Of a stretch of DNA of 61,053 bases, positions 51,622 through 59,603 are shown piece after piece. The DNA is from Streptomyces syringium (GTDB taxonomy: Bacteria; Actinomycetota; Actinomycetes; Streptomycetales; Streptomycetaceae): assembly GCF_017876625.1 (NCBI RefSeq), contig NZ_JAGIOH010000002.1, forward strand, positions 1-61,053, in the 5' to 3' direction. The translations under genes and the position numbers were made by a program. The number at the start of each line of letters is the position of its first letter. Position 1 is the stretch's first letter. A model generated the notes under the pieces. That model did not search any database, was not told the DNA's origin, and was given only the letters and a program-made list of their open reading frames with translations.

Positions 51622-52134
51622 ATGTCCGACGAGGCGATGGGTGACGAGGTCTACCAGCCGGCCGGCTCCGACACCCGCGACAACCCCGACGACCTCGACC
51701 TGGAGAACGCGCTGGAGGGGGACGGGCTCGACGAGACCCTCGACGAGGGGTACTCGCCGCCGGAGAAGCCCCTGGCCGCGGAGCACCACGGCACGACAGC
51801 GCGGGAGCAGCGGGAGGGCGAGAGCCTGGAGCAGCGCCTGGCCGAGGAGGAGCCCGATGTCGCGCCGCCCGAGGGTGACGGCATCGGTGACCAGGTGGGC
51901 ACGAACGGCGAGGCCGTGGACGAGGAGGCCGGCGAGGCCCGCGCGGGGCGGGTCGTGGCGGCCGACGACGGGCTCCCGCTCCGCGCGAACGACGTGGTCG
52001 CCAGGGACGTCGGCACCGACGGCGGGGCCGCCTCGGCGGAGGAAGCCGCGCTGCACATCACCCCCGGCCCCGGGGAGCGCGAACCGCGGGAGCGGGGAGA
52101 AGACGACAGCGGCGGGCGCCCGCGGGGCACCTGA
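51622..52134 (+). CDS. DUF5709 family protein
   Basis: The protein has 170 residues, starting at ATG 51622 (GTG 51619 is equally possible) after GGGAAGGGAG. It is very acidic and disordered. The DNPDDLDLENALEGDGLDET, DEGYSPPEKPLAAEHHGTTA, EGESLEQRLAEEEPDV and AADDGLPLRANDVVARDVGT segments are conserved in DUF5709. The function is unknown; these proteins accompany DUF2795, SDR and CBS genes in Streptomyces stress regulons. Confidence 0.85.
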   Translation: MSDEAMGDEVYQPAGSDTRDNPDDLDLENALEGDGLDETLDEGYSPPEKPLAAEHHGTTAREQREGESLEQRLAEEEPDVAPPEGDGIGDQVGTNGEAVDEEAGEARAGRVVAADDGLPLRANDVVARDVGTDGGAASAEEAALHITPGPGEREPRERGEDDSGGRPRGT

Positions 52135-52376
52135 CGGGCCGCCGGCGCGGCCGGGGCCGTGGGACGGGCCGGGGCGAACGGGGCCGGGGCCGCACCGGGT
52201 GGGGCGGGAACGCAGCCGGGGCCGCCAGCGGGCAGGGCCGTCAGCGGGCAGGGCCGTCAGCGGGCGGGACCGTCAGCGGACTGCGGGCACCGCCCTGGCG
52301 CCCGGCAGGCCCGCCCGCCCGCTGCTCCGCCCCCTCCCCTGCCTCCAGGTGCGGTCCAGGGCGGTTCAGGGCTGTT

Positions 52377-53180
52377 TCAGGGCCGGCGCCAGGCGTCGTC
52401 CTTCAGGTGCGAGCCGGCCTGCGGGCCCATGCGCAGCATCCCGCCGTCCACGCTCCATGAGGCGCCGGTGACGTAGCTCGCGTCCGGGCCGGCCAGGAAG
52501 GCGATGACCGCGGCCACCTCGCGGGCGTCGCCCGGCCGGCCCAGCGGCACACCGGGGCGGCGCTCGGTGTGGACATCGGTGTCCTCCTGCCCGGTCATGG
52601 GGGTGGCGATCTCGCCGGGTGCCACGGCGTTGACGTTGATCCCGTGCTCGGCGAGTTCCAGTGCCATGACCTGGGTGAGCAGCCCCAGGCCGCCCTTGGC
52701 GGCGCAGTAGGGCGCGGCTCCCACCCGCGGCTGGTGCTCGTGGACGCTGGTGACGTTGACGATCCTGCCGCCGCCGCCCTGGGCGATCATGCGGCGGGCA
52801 GCGTGCTGCGCGCACAGCAGGGGGCCGATGAGGTCGACGTCGACGACCTGGCGGACGGTGTCGTGGGTGAGGTCGAGGAAGGGGGTGGCGGTGCCGGTGC
52901 CGGCGTTGTTGACCAGGACGTCGAGGCGGCCCAGTTCCCCGGCGAGCCGGTCGACGGCGTCGGCGGCGTCCGGCAGCCGGGTGAGGTCCATGGGCGCGAG
53001 CGCGGCGCGCCGTCCCAGGGCCCGTACCTCGGCGGCGGTGGCCTGGGCGCCCTCGTGGTCGAGGTGCCAGGTGATGCCGATGTCCATGCCCTGGGCGGCC
53101 AGGCGCACGGCGGTGGCGCGGCCGATGCCCGAGTCCGCCCCGGTGATCACCGCGACGGGTACGGCGGGGTGCCTGTTCAT
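52377..53180 (-). CDS. SDR-family oxidoreductase
   Basis: The protein has 267 residues, ATG 53180 after GGAGGAGA. It is a classical SDR: VAVITGADSGIGRATAVRLA, LVNNAGTGTATPF, catalytic Ser in VNVTSVHEHQ, Y-x-x-x-K in YCAAKGG, and the C-terminal SYVTGASWSVDGGMLRM. It is similar to glucose/ribitol dehydrogenase-like actinobacterial SDRs. The substrate is unknown. The gene lies alone; flanking intergenic DNA (52135-52376 and 53181-53700) contains short G-rich tandem repeats (15 and about 25 bp units). Confidence 0.9.
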   Translation of the reverse strand: MNRHPAVPVAVITGADSGIGRATAVRLAAQGMDIGITWHLDHEGAQATAAEVRALGRRAALAPMDLTRLPDAADAVDRLAGELGRLDVLVNNAGTGTATPFLDLTHDTVRQVVDVDLIGPLLCAQHAARRMIAQGGGGRIVNVTSVHEHQPRVGAAPYCAAKGGLGLLTQVMALELAEHGINVNAVAPGEIATPMTGQEDTDVHTERRPGVPLGRPGDAREVAAVIAFLAGPDASYVTGASWSVDGGMLRMGPQAGSHLKDDAWRRP

Positions 53181-53700
53181 CTCTCCTCCTGAAGCCGGGG
53201 GTGGAACGGCCGCCCGGCCGTACGCGGCCGGGCCGCCCGGCGGGGCGGGGTGGTCGGGCCGCCCGGTGCGGCGGGGTGGTCGGGCCGCCCGGTGCGGCGG
53301 GGTGGTCGGGCGGGGTGGTGAGGTGGGACGGCTGGGCGGGGTGGGGTGGTGGGCTCTGCCGGGCTCATGGTGCGCCGCCGCGGGCCCCGTGGTGCGCGCG
53401 CCGCTCCCGGCGGCCGCGCCACTCGTGTGAGCAACCCCACCCACTCGGCCCGATCCCTTGCGCCACAAGGGGCCCGGCGGCCGGGCCGGCCCCGTGCGGG
53501 GTGAGCGCGGCGGCGGCCGGGCCCCGCTGTCTGTGACGATGGGACGTCGCTGAACGGCAAGGCCCCTGCGCTTCCCGCACGGGACCGGTGCCGGAAGGCG
53601 CATCCGAATCTCCGCCAGGGCGCCGCGCGACGCGGCCGGTGCCCCGTGCCTGCCGCATCCGCCTTCCGAGCCTGACGGGCTCTTCACGAAGACCTCCGCC

Positions 53701-55119
53701 GTGCCTTCTCCCGCCCCCGCCCCCGTGCCGCCCGCCCCTGTACCGGCCGGCCGCCGTCTGCCCCTCCCCCGCCTGCCCCGCTCCCCGCGCCGCGGAAAGC
53801 AGCACGGCGACCACGCCCCCTGGCGCTCCCTGCGCCACCGCAGCATGCGCTGGTGGTCGGCCGCCAACCTCGTCTCCAACGCCGGCACCTGGATGCAGCT
53901 GACCGTGCAGAACCTGCTGGTGCTGCAGATCACCGGCTCCGCCGCCGCCACGGGACTGTCGCTGTCGGTGCAGGCCGCCCCGGGGCTGCTGATGGGGCTG
54001 TTCGGCGGTGCCGTCGTCGACCGGTGGCCCCGCAAGGTCACCGCGGCCGTCAGCCAGGCCGCGCTCGGCCTGGTGGCCTTCACCACCGCCGCACTGGTGG
54101 CCTTCGGCGAGCTCAACGTCGGCATCCTGATGGCACTGGCCGCCGTCACCGGTCTCATCGCCACCGTCGACGGGCCGGCCTGCGCCCTGCTGGGCAACGA
54201 CCTGGTACCCGTCAAGGACGTGCCCTCCGCCATCGCGGTGGGCTCGCTGGTCCACAGCGTCGGCCGGCTCGCGGGCACGGCACTGGCCGCAGTCGCGGTG
54301 GCGTTCCTCGGCACGGCATCCGCCTACGCGGCCAACGGCCTGTCCTTCCTCTTCGTCGCCGCCGTCATCCCCTTCCTGCGCCCCGTCCAGGCACCGCCCG
54401 CACCCACCCCCGCAGCCCCGCAGGTACCGGTCCCGGGCAGCTCGCACCGGCCCGGCAGCGCCCGCGAGGGCCTGGCGTTCTTCATGCGCCGCCCGCGCCT
54501 GATGGCACTGGCCGGGATCACGGGCCTGAGCGCGGTCTTCGGACGCAACTACGGCCTGACCCTGGCCGTCCTGGTCACCGGCCCGCTGCAGGCCGGCGCG
54601 GCGGCGTTCGGCACGGTCTCCACCGTGCTGGCCGTCGGCGGCATGGCCGGCGCCGTTCTCGCGGCCCGGCTGCGCAGCCCCTCGGTGCGCCTGGTGGGCG
54701 CCCTGGCCGCCGCCGGAGGCCTGCTGCAGGCAGTGGCCGGGTTCTCCCCCTCTCTCGCCATCCTGCTGATCATGGTGCTGCCGATGGCCGTGGTGGAGTC
54801 GGTGTCCGACACCGCCGGAACCACCGTCCTGCAGACCGACCCCCCGGCCCACATGCGCGGCCGGGTCCTGGGCGTGTGGCGCAGCGCGAGCACCGTCTGG
54901 GGGCTCATGGGGCCGCCGCTGCTGGGCCTGCTGATGGAACTGGCCGGCGCGCGCGGCACCCTGGCCGTCGGCGGACTCCTCATCGCCGGTGCCGTCGGAG
55001 CCGGCGCACTGCTCCACCACCGGCGCCACACGCCCGCCGCCGTCCTGCCCGAACTCACCGGGCCGGCCCTGCCCCCCACAGCCGTCACCCGCCCGGAAAC
55101 CCTGCGCGCCGCCGCCTGA
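53701..55119 (+). CDS. MFS transporter (DHA3/enterobactin-exporter-like)
   Basis: The protein has 472 residues from GTG 53701. A basic Pro-rich N-terminus of about 50 residues precedes WWSAANLVSNAGTWMQLTVQ, GLFGGAVVDRWPRKVTAAVS (the D-R-x-x-R/K loop between helices 2 and 3) and a second half starting GLAFFMRRPRLMALAGITGL. About 11-12 hydrophobic helices are visible. The NAGTWMQ opening is typical of actinobacterial DHA3 exporters. It exports a small molecule; in a region with biosynthetic genes it might serve resistance, but it is not adjacent to them. Confidence 0.9.
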   Translation: MPSPAPAPVPPAPVPAGRRLPLPRLPRSPRRGKQHGDHAPWRSLRHRSMRWWSAANLVSNAGTWMQLTVQNLLVLQITGSAAATGLSLSVQAAPGLLMGLFGGAVVDRWPRKVTAAVSQAALGLVAFTTAALVAFGELNVGILMALAAVTGLIATVDGPACALLGNDLVPVKDVPSAIAVGSLVHSVGRLAGTALAAVAVAFLGTASAYAANGLSFLFVAAVIPFLRPVQAPPAPTPAAPQVPVPGSSHRPGSAREGLAFFMRRPRLMALAGITGLSAVFGRNYGLTLAVLVTGPLQAGAAAFGTVSTVLAVGGMAGAVLAARLRSPSVRLVGALAAAGGLLQAVAGFSPSLAILLIMVLPMAVVESVSDTAGTTVLQTDPPAHMRGRVLGVWRSASTVWGLMGPPLLGLLMELAGARGTLAVGGLLIAGAVGAGALLHHRRHTPAAVLPELTGPALPPTAVTRPETLRAAA

Positions 55120-55315
55120 CCCCCCGGCCGGACCGGCCCCCGGCCCGGCCGCGTTGACCGGTGCCGCGTCCGGTGCCGCGTCCGGTGCCGCGTTGACCGG
55201 TGCCCCGTCCGGTGGCGGGCCGGCGGGCAGCCCTGCGCACCCCGCGCCCTGTGCACCACCGCGGCCCGTCACCGCGTTCCGTCGCCGCGTTCCGTCGCCG
55301 CGGCCGCCGGGGGGC

Positions 55316-56509
55316 TCAGCGGGCGCCGGTGGTCCGCTCCCTGCGGGGGCGTCCGTCCCGCCCCGTGTCTCCCCCGGGGCACAGGCGGCGGGTCAGCCGG
55401 CGGGCCTCGGCCAGCAGGGAACCGGACAGCTCCATCGCGGCCGGCCCCAGGACCGGCCGCCCGGCCAGACGGGCCCGCAAGTCCTCGTGGGCGGCCTCCA
55501 CCTGGCGCAGCGTCCGCTCCAGCTCCCGGCGGGCTTCCCCGGTGTCCTCACCGGTCACCGTGCGCCCGTAGACAGCCAGGGCCCGGCTCACCCCGTGCAG
55601 GAAGTCCGCGTAGGGGCGGGTGACGTCGGTGTGCCGCACGCAGCGCGCCGCCGGGGAGTCCGCCGCCGCCTCGGCCAGGACCCGTGTCAGGCCCTGCAGA
55701 TGGTCCGCCACATCCTCCAGGGTGCGCAGCGTCTCCTCGCCCGGGGGCCCGGACGGCTGGGCGCGGCGACGGTGCTCGGGGTTCAGGCGGGTGCTCTCCT
55801 CGGCCCGCTCCACCGCCGAGCGCAGACCACGCAGCAGCCCGGGCAGCCGGCGGGCCCGTTCCTGCCACCGCACCGCCTGCTCGTACCGCCACGGTCCTTG
55901 CAGCCCGTCCGCGACCGCCTCCAGGACCGCGCAGCACTCGCGCACCACACCGCCCGCGGCTTCGTGGACGCTGCGCAGGTACACCGGCGGCAGGACCAGG
56001 GCGTTGACCACCACACCCACCCCCGCGCCCAGGAACGCCGCCAGGACCCGGTCGGCCGCGATGGACACCGACCACTCGCCGCCCGCCAGAGTGAACAGAG
56101 CCGACGTCGCCCCGGCGATGCCCTGCTCGCCGAAGTGCTGCCAGTTACCGATCAGCAGCATCACCGGCAGGACCAGGAGCATCGCCGCGACCGGCCGGCC
56201 CAGGGCCATCGCACCGGCCGTCGCCACGACGGTCCCCAGCGCGATGGCCAGCGTCTGCTGGACCGCCCAGGCCACCGACCGGTAGACCGTGGTCCGCACC
56301 AAAACCAGCGCCACCCACGGCGCCATCAGCGCAAGAGTGTTACGCAACAGCCAGGCGGCCACCGACCACGCCAGGACCGCCGCCAGTGTCGCTTTGCACG
56401 CCAGGACCACCAGGTCCCGCTCCCGGCCCGGCCCCCGCCAGGCCCGCCGCACCGACCGTGCGACCCCAGCCGCCTCCGCACATACCTTCCCTCCCGCAGC
56501 GTGCCTCAT
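55316..56509 (-). CDS. FUSC family membrane protein
   Basis: The protein has 397 residues, ATG 56509 after GGGAGGG. Six hydrophobic segments cluster in the first half (CKATLAAVLAWSVAAWLLRN, LALMAPWVALVLVRTTVYRS, TLAIALGTVVATAGAMALGR, AAMLLVLPVMLLIGNWQHFG, and ADRVLAAFLGAGVGVVVNAL). They are followed by a cytoplasmic helical half (VRECCAVLEAVADGLQGPWR and HLQGLTRVLAEAAA). The PWVALVLVRTTVYRS repeat and GVxVGVxxN motif mark the FUSC/ArAE efflux-like family. It may export aromatic acids or other weak acids; substrate unknown. Confidence 0.87.
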   Translation of the reverse strand: MRHAAGGKVCAEAAGVARSVRRAWRGPGRERDLVVLACKATLAAVLAWSVAAWLLRNTLALMAPWVALVLVRTTVYRSVAWAVQQTLAIALGTVVATAGAMALGRPVAAMLLVLPVMLLIGNWQHFGEQGIAGATSALFTLAGGEWSVSIAADRVLAAFLGAGVGVVVNALVLPPVYLRSVHEAAGGVVRECCAVLEAVADGLQGPWRYEQAVRWQERARRLPGLLRGLRSAVERAEESTRLNPEHRRRAQPSGPPGEETLRTLEDVADHLQGLTRVLAEAAADSPAARCVRHTDVTRPYADFLHGVSRALAVYGRTVTGEDTGEARRELERTLRQVEAAHEDLRARLAGRPVLGPAAMELSGSLLAEARRLTRRLCPGGDTGRDGRPRRERTTGAR

Positions 56510-56808
56510 GAAAACCCCCTGCCACACCCGCGGGCCTTCCATGCCCCCACCCCCGGGCACCGGCCTGCCCGGGGGGCATGCCGGGGAGCCCCGGGGAACA
56601 CCGGCGTTCCCCACCGGACACACCGCGGAGGAGAACACGGCTCCCGAAACCCACACCAGGACCGGCCGCGACGCCCGGAACGGGCAGCGCAGTGCAGCGC
56701 AGTACCCGGGGGCGGGCAGCGCAGTACCCGCGGGCGGGCAGCCTGGTGTCCGGGGGCGGGCGTCGCAGTGTCCGGGGGCGGGTGAGCGGGGGTGGGTGCC
56801 CCCGGGGG

Positions 56809-57030
56809 TGTGGGCCGGGCCGGGGGTGTGGGCCGGGCCGGGGGTGTGGGCCGGGCCGGGGGTGTGGGCCGGGCCGGGGGTGTGGGCCGGGCCGGGGGTG
56901 TGGGCCGGGCCGGGGGTGTGGGCCGGGCCGGGGGTGTGGGCCGGGCCGGGGGTGTGGGCCGGGCCGGGGGTGTGGGCCGGGCCGGGGGTGTGGGCCGGGC
57001 CGGGGGGGGTGTGGGCCGGGCCGGGGGGTC
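56809..57030. repeat. 12-copy 18-bp G-rich tandem repeat (predicted G-quadruplex array)
   Basis: Twelve copies of TGTGGGCCGGGCCGGGGG are arranged head to tail; eleven are at exact 18-bp spacing and the last is lengthened by extra G. The repeat lies in the 559-bp gap between the divergent FUSC and decarboxylase genes, ending 38 bp before the decarboxylase ATG. It has an open frame (GVWAGP units) but no supporting start. Each unit alone provides three G-tracts separated by CC. Confidence 0.95.
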
Positions 57031-57068
57031 GCTGTTTCCTGGTCCGCCGGCCGGGGCACGCGCCCTGC

Positions 57069-58538
57069 ATGGATCATTCGAGGGCCCCGGTTCTGGAAGC
57101 ACTGGCCGCATACCACGCACAGGGGCAGCTGCCCTTCACCCCGCCCGGGCACAAACAAGGCCGGGGCGCGGACCCGCGGGTGCGGAAAGTACTCGGAGAC
57201 GCCGTCTTCCGCTCCGACGTCCTGGCGACCAGCGGGCTCGACGACCGCACCGCCTCCCACGGCGTACTCGAACAGGCCCAGGCCCTGATGGCGGACGCCG
57301 TGGGCGCCGACCACACCTTCTTCTCGACCTGCGGGAGTTCCCTGTCGGTCAAAGCGGCCATGCTCTCGGCCGCCGGCCCGCACGAGAAAATCCTCGTCGG
57401 CCGGGACGCCCACAAATCCGTGGTCTCCGGCCTCATCCTCTCCGGCATGCGGCCCATCTGGGTCGACCCCCAGTGGGACCCCGTACTGCACCTGGCGCAC
57501 CCGCCGGCGGCCCGCTCCTTCGAGGCCGCCTTCGAAGAACACCCCGACGCACGATGCGCCCTGGTCACCAGCCCCACCCCCTACGGCACCTGCTCGGACC
57601 TGAGCACCCTGGCCGAGACCTGCCACCGGCGCGGCAGGCCCCTGATCGTGGACGAGGCGTGGGGCGCCCACCTGCCCTTCCACCCCCGCCTGCCCACCTG
57701 GGCCATGGACGCCGGCGCCGATGTGTGCGTGACATCGGTCCACAAGATGGGCTCCGCCCTGGAACAGGGCTCCGTCTTCCACCTCCAGGGCACCCTCGTC
57801 GAAGCGGCCGTGCTCAAGTCCCGCGAAGACCTCCTCGGCACCACCAGCCCCTCCTCGCTGGTCTACGCCGCCCTCGACGGATGGCGCCGGCAGATGGTCG
57901 AACACGGCCACGCCCTCTACGACAAAACCCTGGACCTCGCGCAGCACGTGCGGGAACACATCGAAGGAATCGAGGGAATGCACGTCCACGGCCGGGAAGA
58001 CTTCTGCGGCCCCCACCTGGCCCGCGACCTCGATCCCCTGCAGATCATCATCGACATCACCGGACTGGGCATCCCCGGCTACCACGCCGCCGACTGGCTG
58101 CGCGCCCACCACCGGATCAACCTCCACCTGAGCGACCACCGCCGTATCAGCGCCCAGCTCACCCACGCCGACGACGAACACTCCGCCACCACCCTGACCG
58201 ACGCCCTGCGGGACCTGGCCACACACGCCGGGAACCTGCCCCGCGGCCCGAAGATCCACGTCCCCGACCCCGCCGGCCTCAGGCTGGAACAAGTCATGCT
58301 GCCCCGGGACGCCTACTTCGGCCCCACCGAACAAGTGCCCTGGCACCAAGCAGCCGGCCGCATCGCAGCGGAAATGCTCACCCCCTACCCCCCGGGCATC
58401 CCCGCCGCCCTCCCCGGAGAACGGCTGACCACAGAAATCCTGTCCTACCTCCGCAGCGGCACCGACGCCGGAATGGTCGTCCACGACGCAGCGGACACCG
58501 ACCTGACCAGCGTGCGGGTAGCCGCCGAGAACCACTGA
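57069..58538 (+). CDS. Orn/Lys/Arg decarboxylase, PLP-dependent
   Basis: The protein has 489 residues, starting at ATG 57069. It is the short actinobacterial/Bacillus SpeA-type group-III (aspartate aminotransferase fold) decarboxylase. LPFTPPGHKQGRGADPRVRK, FFSTCGSSLSVKAAMLSAAG, VGRDAHKSVVSGLILSGMRP, PLIVDEAWGAHLPFHPRLPT and the PLP lysine in SVHKMGSALEQGSVFHLQG are present. The C-terminal domain has PGIPAALPGERLT, as in the family. It decarboxylates arginine, lysine or ornithine to a polyamine; which one is not readable. The start region abuts the G-rich repeat, so expression could be affected by it. No good ribosome site is visible (GCCCTGC). Confidence 0.92.
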   Translation: MDHSRAPVLEALAAYHAQGQLPFTPPGHKQGRGADPRVRKVLGDAVFRSDVLATSGLDDRTASHGVLEQAQALMADAVGADHTFFSTCGSSLSVKAAMLSAAGPHEKILVGRDAHKSVVSGLILSGMRPIWVDPQWDPVLHLAHPPAARSFEAAFEEHPDARCALVTSPTPYGTCSDLSTLAETCHRRGRPLIVDEAWGAHLPFHPRLPTWAMDAGADVCVTSVHKMGSALEQGSVFHLQGTLVEAAVLKSREDLLGTTSPSSLVYAALDGWRRQMVEHGHALYDKTLDLAQHVREHIEGIEGMHVHGREDFCGPHLARDLDPLQIIIDITGLGIPGYHAADWLRAHHRINLHLSDHRRISAQLTHADDEHSATTLTDALRDLATHAGNLPRGPKIHVPDPAGLRLEQVMLPRDAYFGPTEQVPWHQAAGRIAAEMLTPYPPGIPAALPGERLTTEILSYLRSGTDAGMVVHDAADTDLTSVRVAAENH

Positions 58539-59603
58539 AAACCCCTCGGGCGCACCACGCGCCCACGCGCCCACGCGCCCGGACACCATCGGCACGGGCC
58601 TGGCCGCGAGGTCGGCGGCATCCCACCGACGGCATCCCACCAGGGAGCGGCTTCGTTCACCCCCCTGGCAGCGTCGGCCTGCAGCAGGCAACGCGGCAGT
58701 GGGGTGCACCCCGGCCGCCGGGTGCCCGGTGCCCGACGGGCCGGCGGCTGGCGGCTGGCGGCTGGCGGCGCTCGGGTGCGGCACCAGAAACAGCAACGCC
58801 CCGGCCCGGCTCCGGAACAAGCCCACACAACACCCCTCCCCGGGCCTACCGGCCCGGGAAGAGCAGCCCGGGAAAGCCGGGAAAGGCAGCCCGGGAAGGG
58901 AAGAACGCCGAGCGGCAGCGCAGGAGGCAGAGACCGGGCAGGCACACCCCAGCGGCTCTCCGCCTCTGACGGGAACCCGGGGGGGCACCCCGGGGCGGGC
59001 CGACCAGCCGGGGCAGGGACCACCGAGCAGCGGCAGAAGATACAGGGACCAGGCAGGCACACGGAGCCACAGCCCTACCCCGAGGGGGCACCCGCGTACC
59101 GGGGAGACGGGTCAAGGCAGCACCCACCACCAGCCCCGCCGCCGCGAGCAGAACAACGCCCGGCACCACCGGACCCAGACAGGCCAAACCCCACCCACAG
59201 CCCGGCGCCACCCGGACAACCCAGAGCCCGCCCACGCCCGGCACCACCAGGCAGGCGAGGCCCCGCCCGCGGCCGCCGCCACCCGGACAACCCAGAGCCC
59301 GCCCACGCCCGGCGCCACCGGACAGGCCAAACCCCACCCACAGCCCGGCGCCACCGGACAGCGAAGGACAAGCCGGAGCCGCGCCCCGGCCCGGCGCCAC
59401 CGAACAGGCGGGCCTGCCCACAGCCGGCGCCCCAGGGCGGGCGGGAGCCTGCCCACAGCCGGCGCCCCGGGCCGGCGGGGCCCTGCCCCCCCGGCCGGGG
59501 GCTGCGGGCCTGGTCACCGGGCCCCTCCCCGGGGGCTCCGCCTCAGGGACCACCACACCGGCGGGTTAGCATATGAGCGCCGCCTAGCTCGAAAGATGGA
59601 CCT
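58539..59603. other. Intergenic region with degenerate direct repeats
   Basis: This 1065-bp stretch has long open frames on both strands, but all are low-complexity Arg/Pro/Gly readings of GC-rich DNA. Direct repeats are visible: ACCCGGACAACCCAGAGCCC (and its continuation) at 59210-59242 and 59281-59313, and ACAGGCCAAACCCCACCCAC at about 59179 and 59322. The last about 60 bp (GGTTAGCATATGAG) are more AT-rich and probably contain the gap promoter. Confidence 0.6.

Noticed and set aside
56809..57030. CRISPR array
   Set aside because: Units are contiguous 18-mers without spacers and no cas genes are present; it is a minisatellite.
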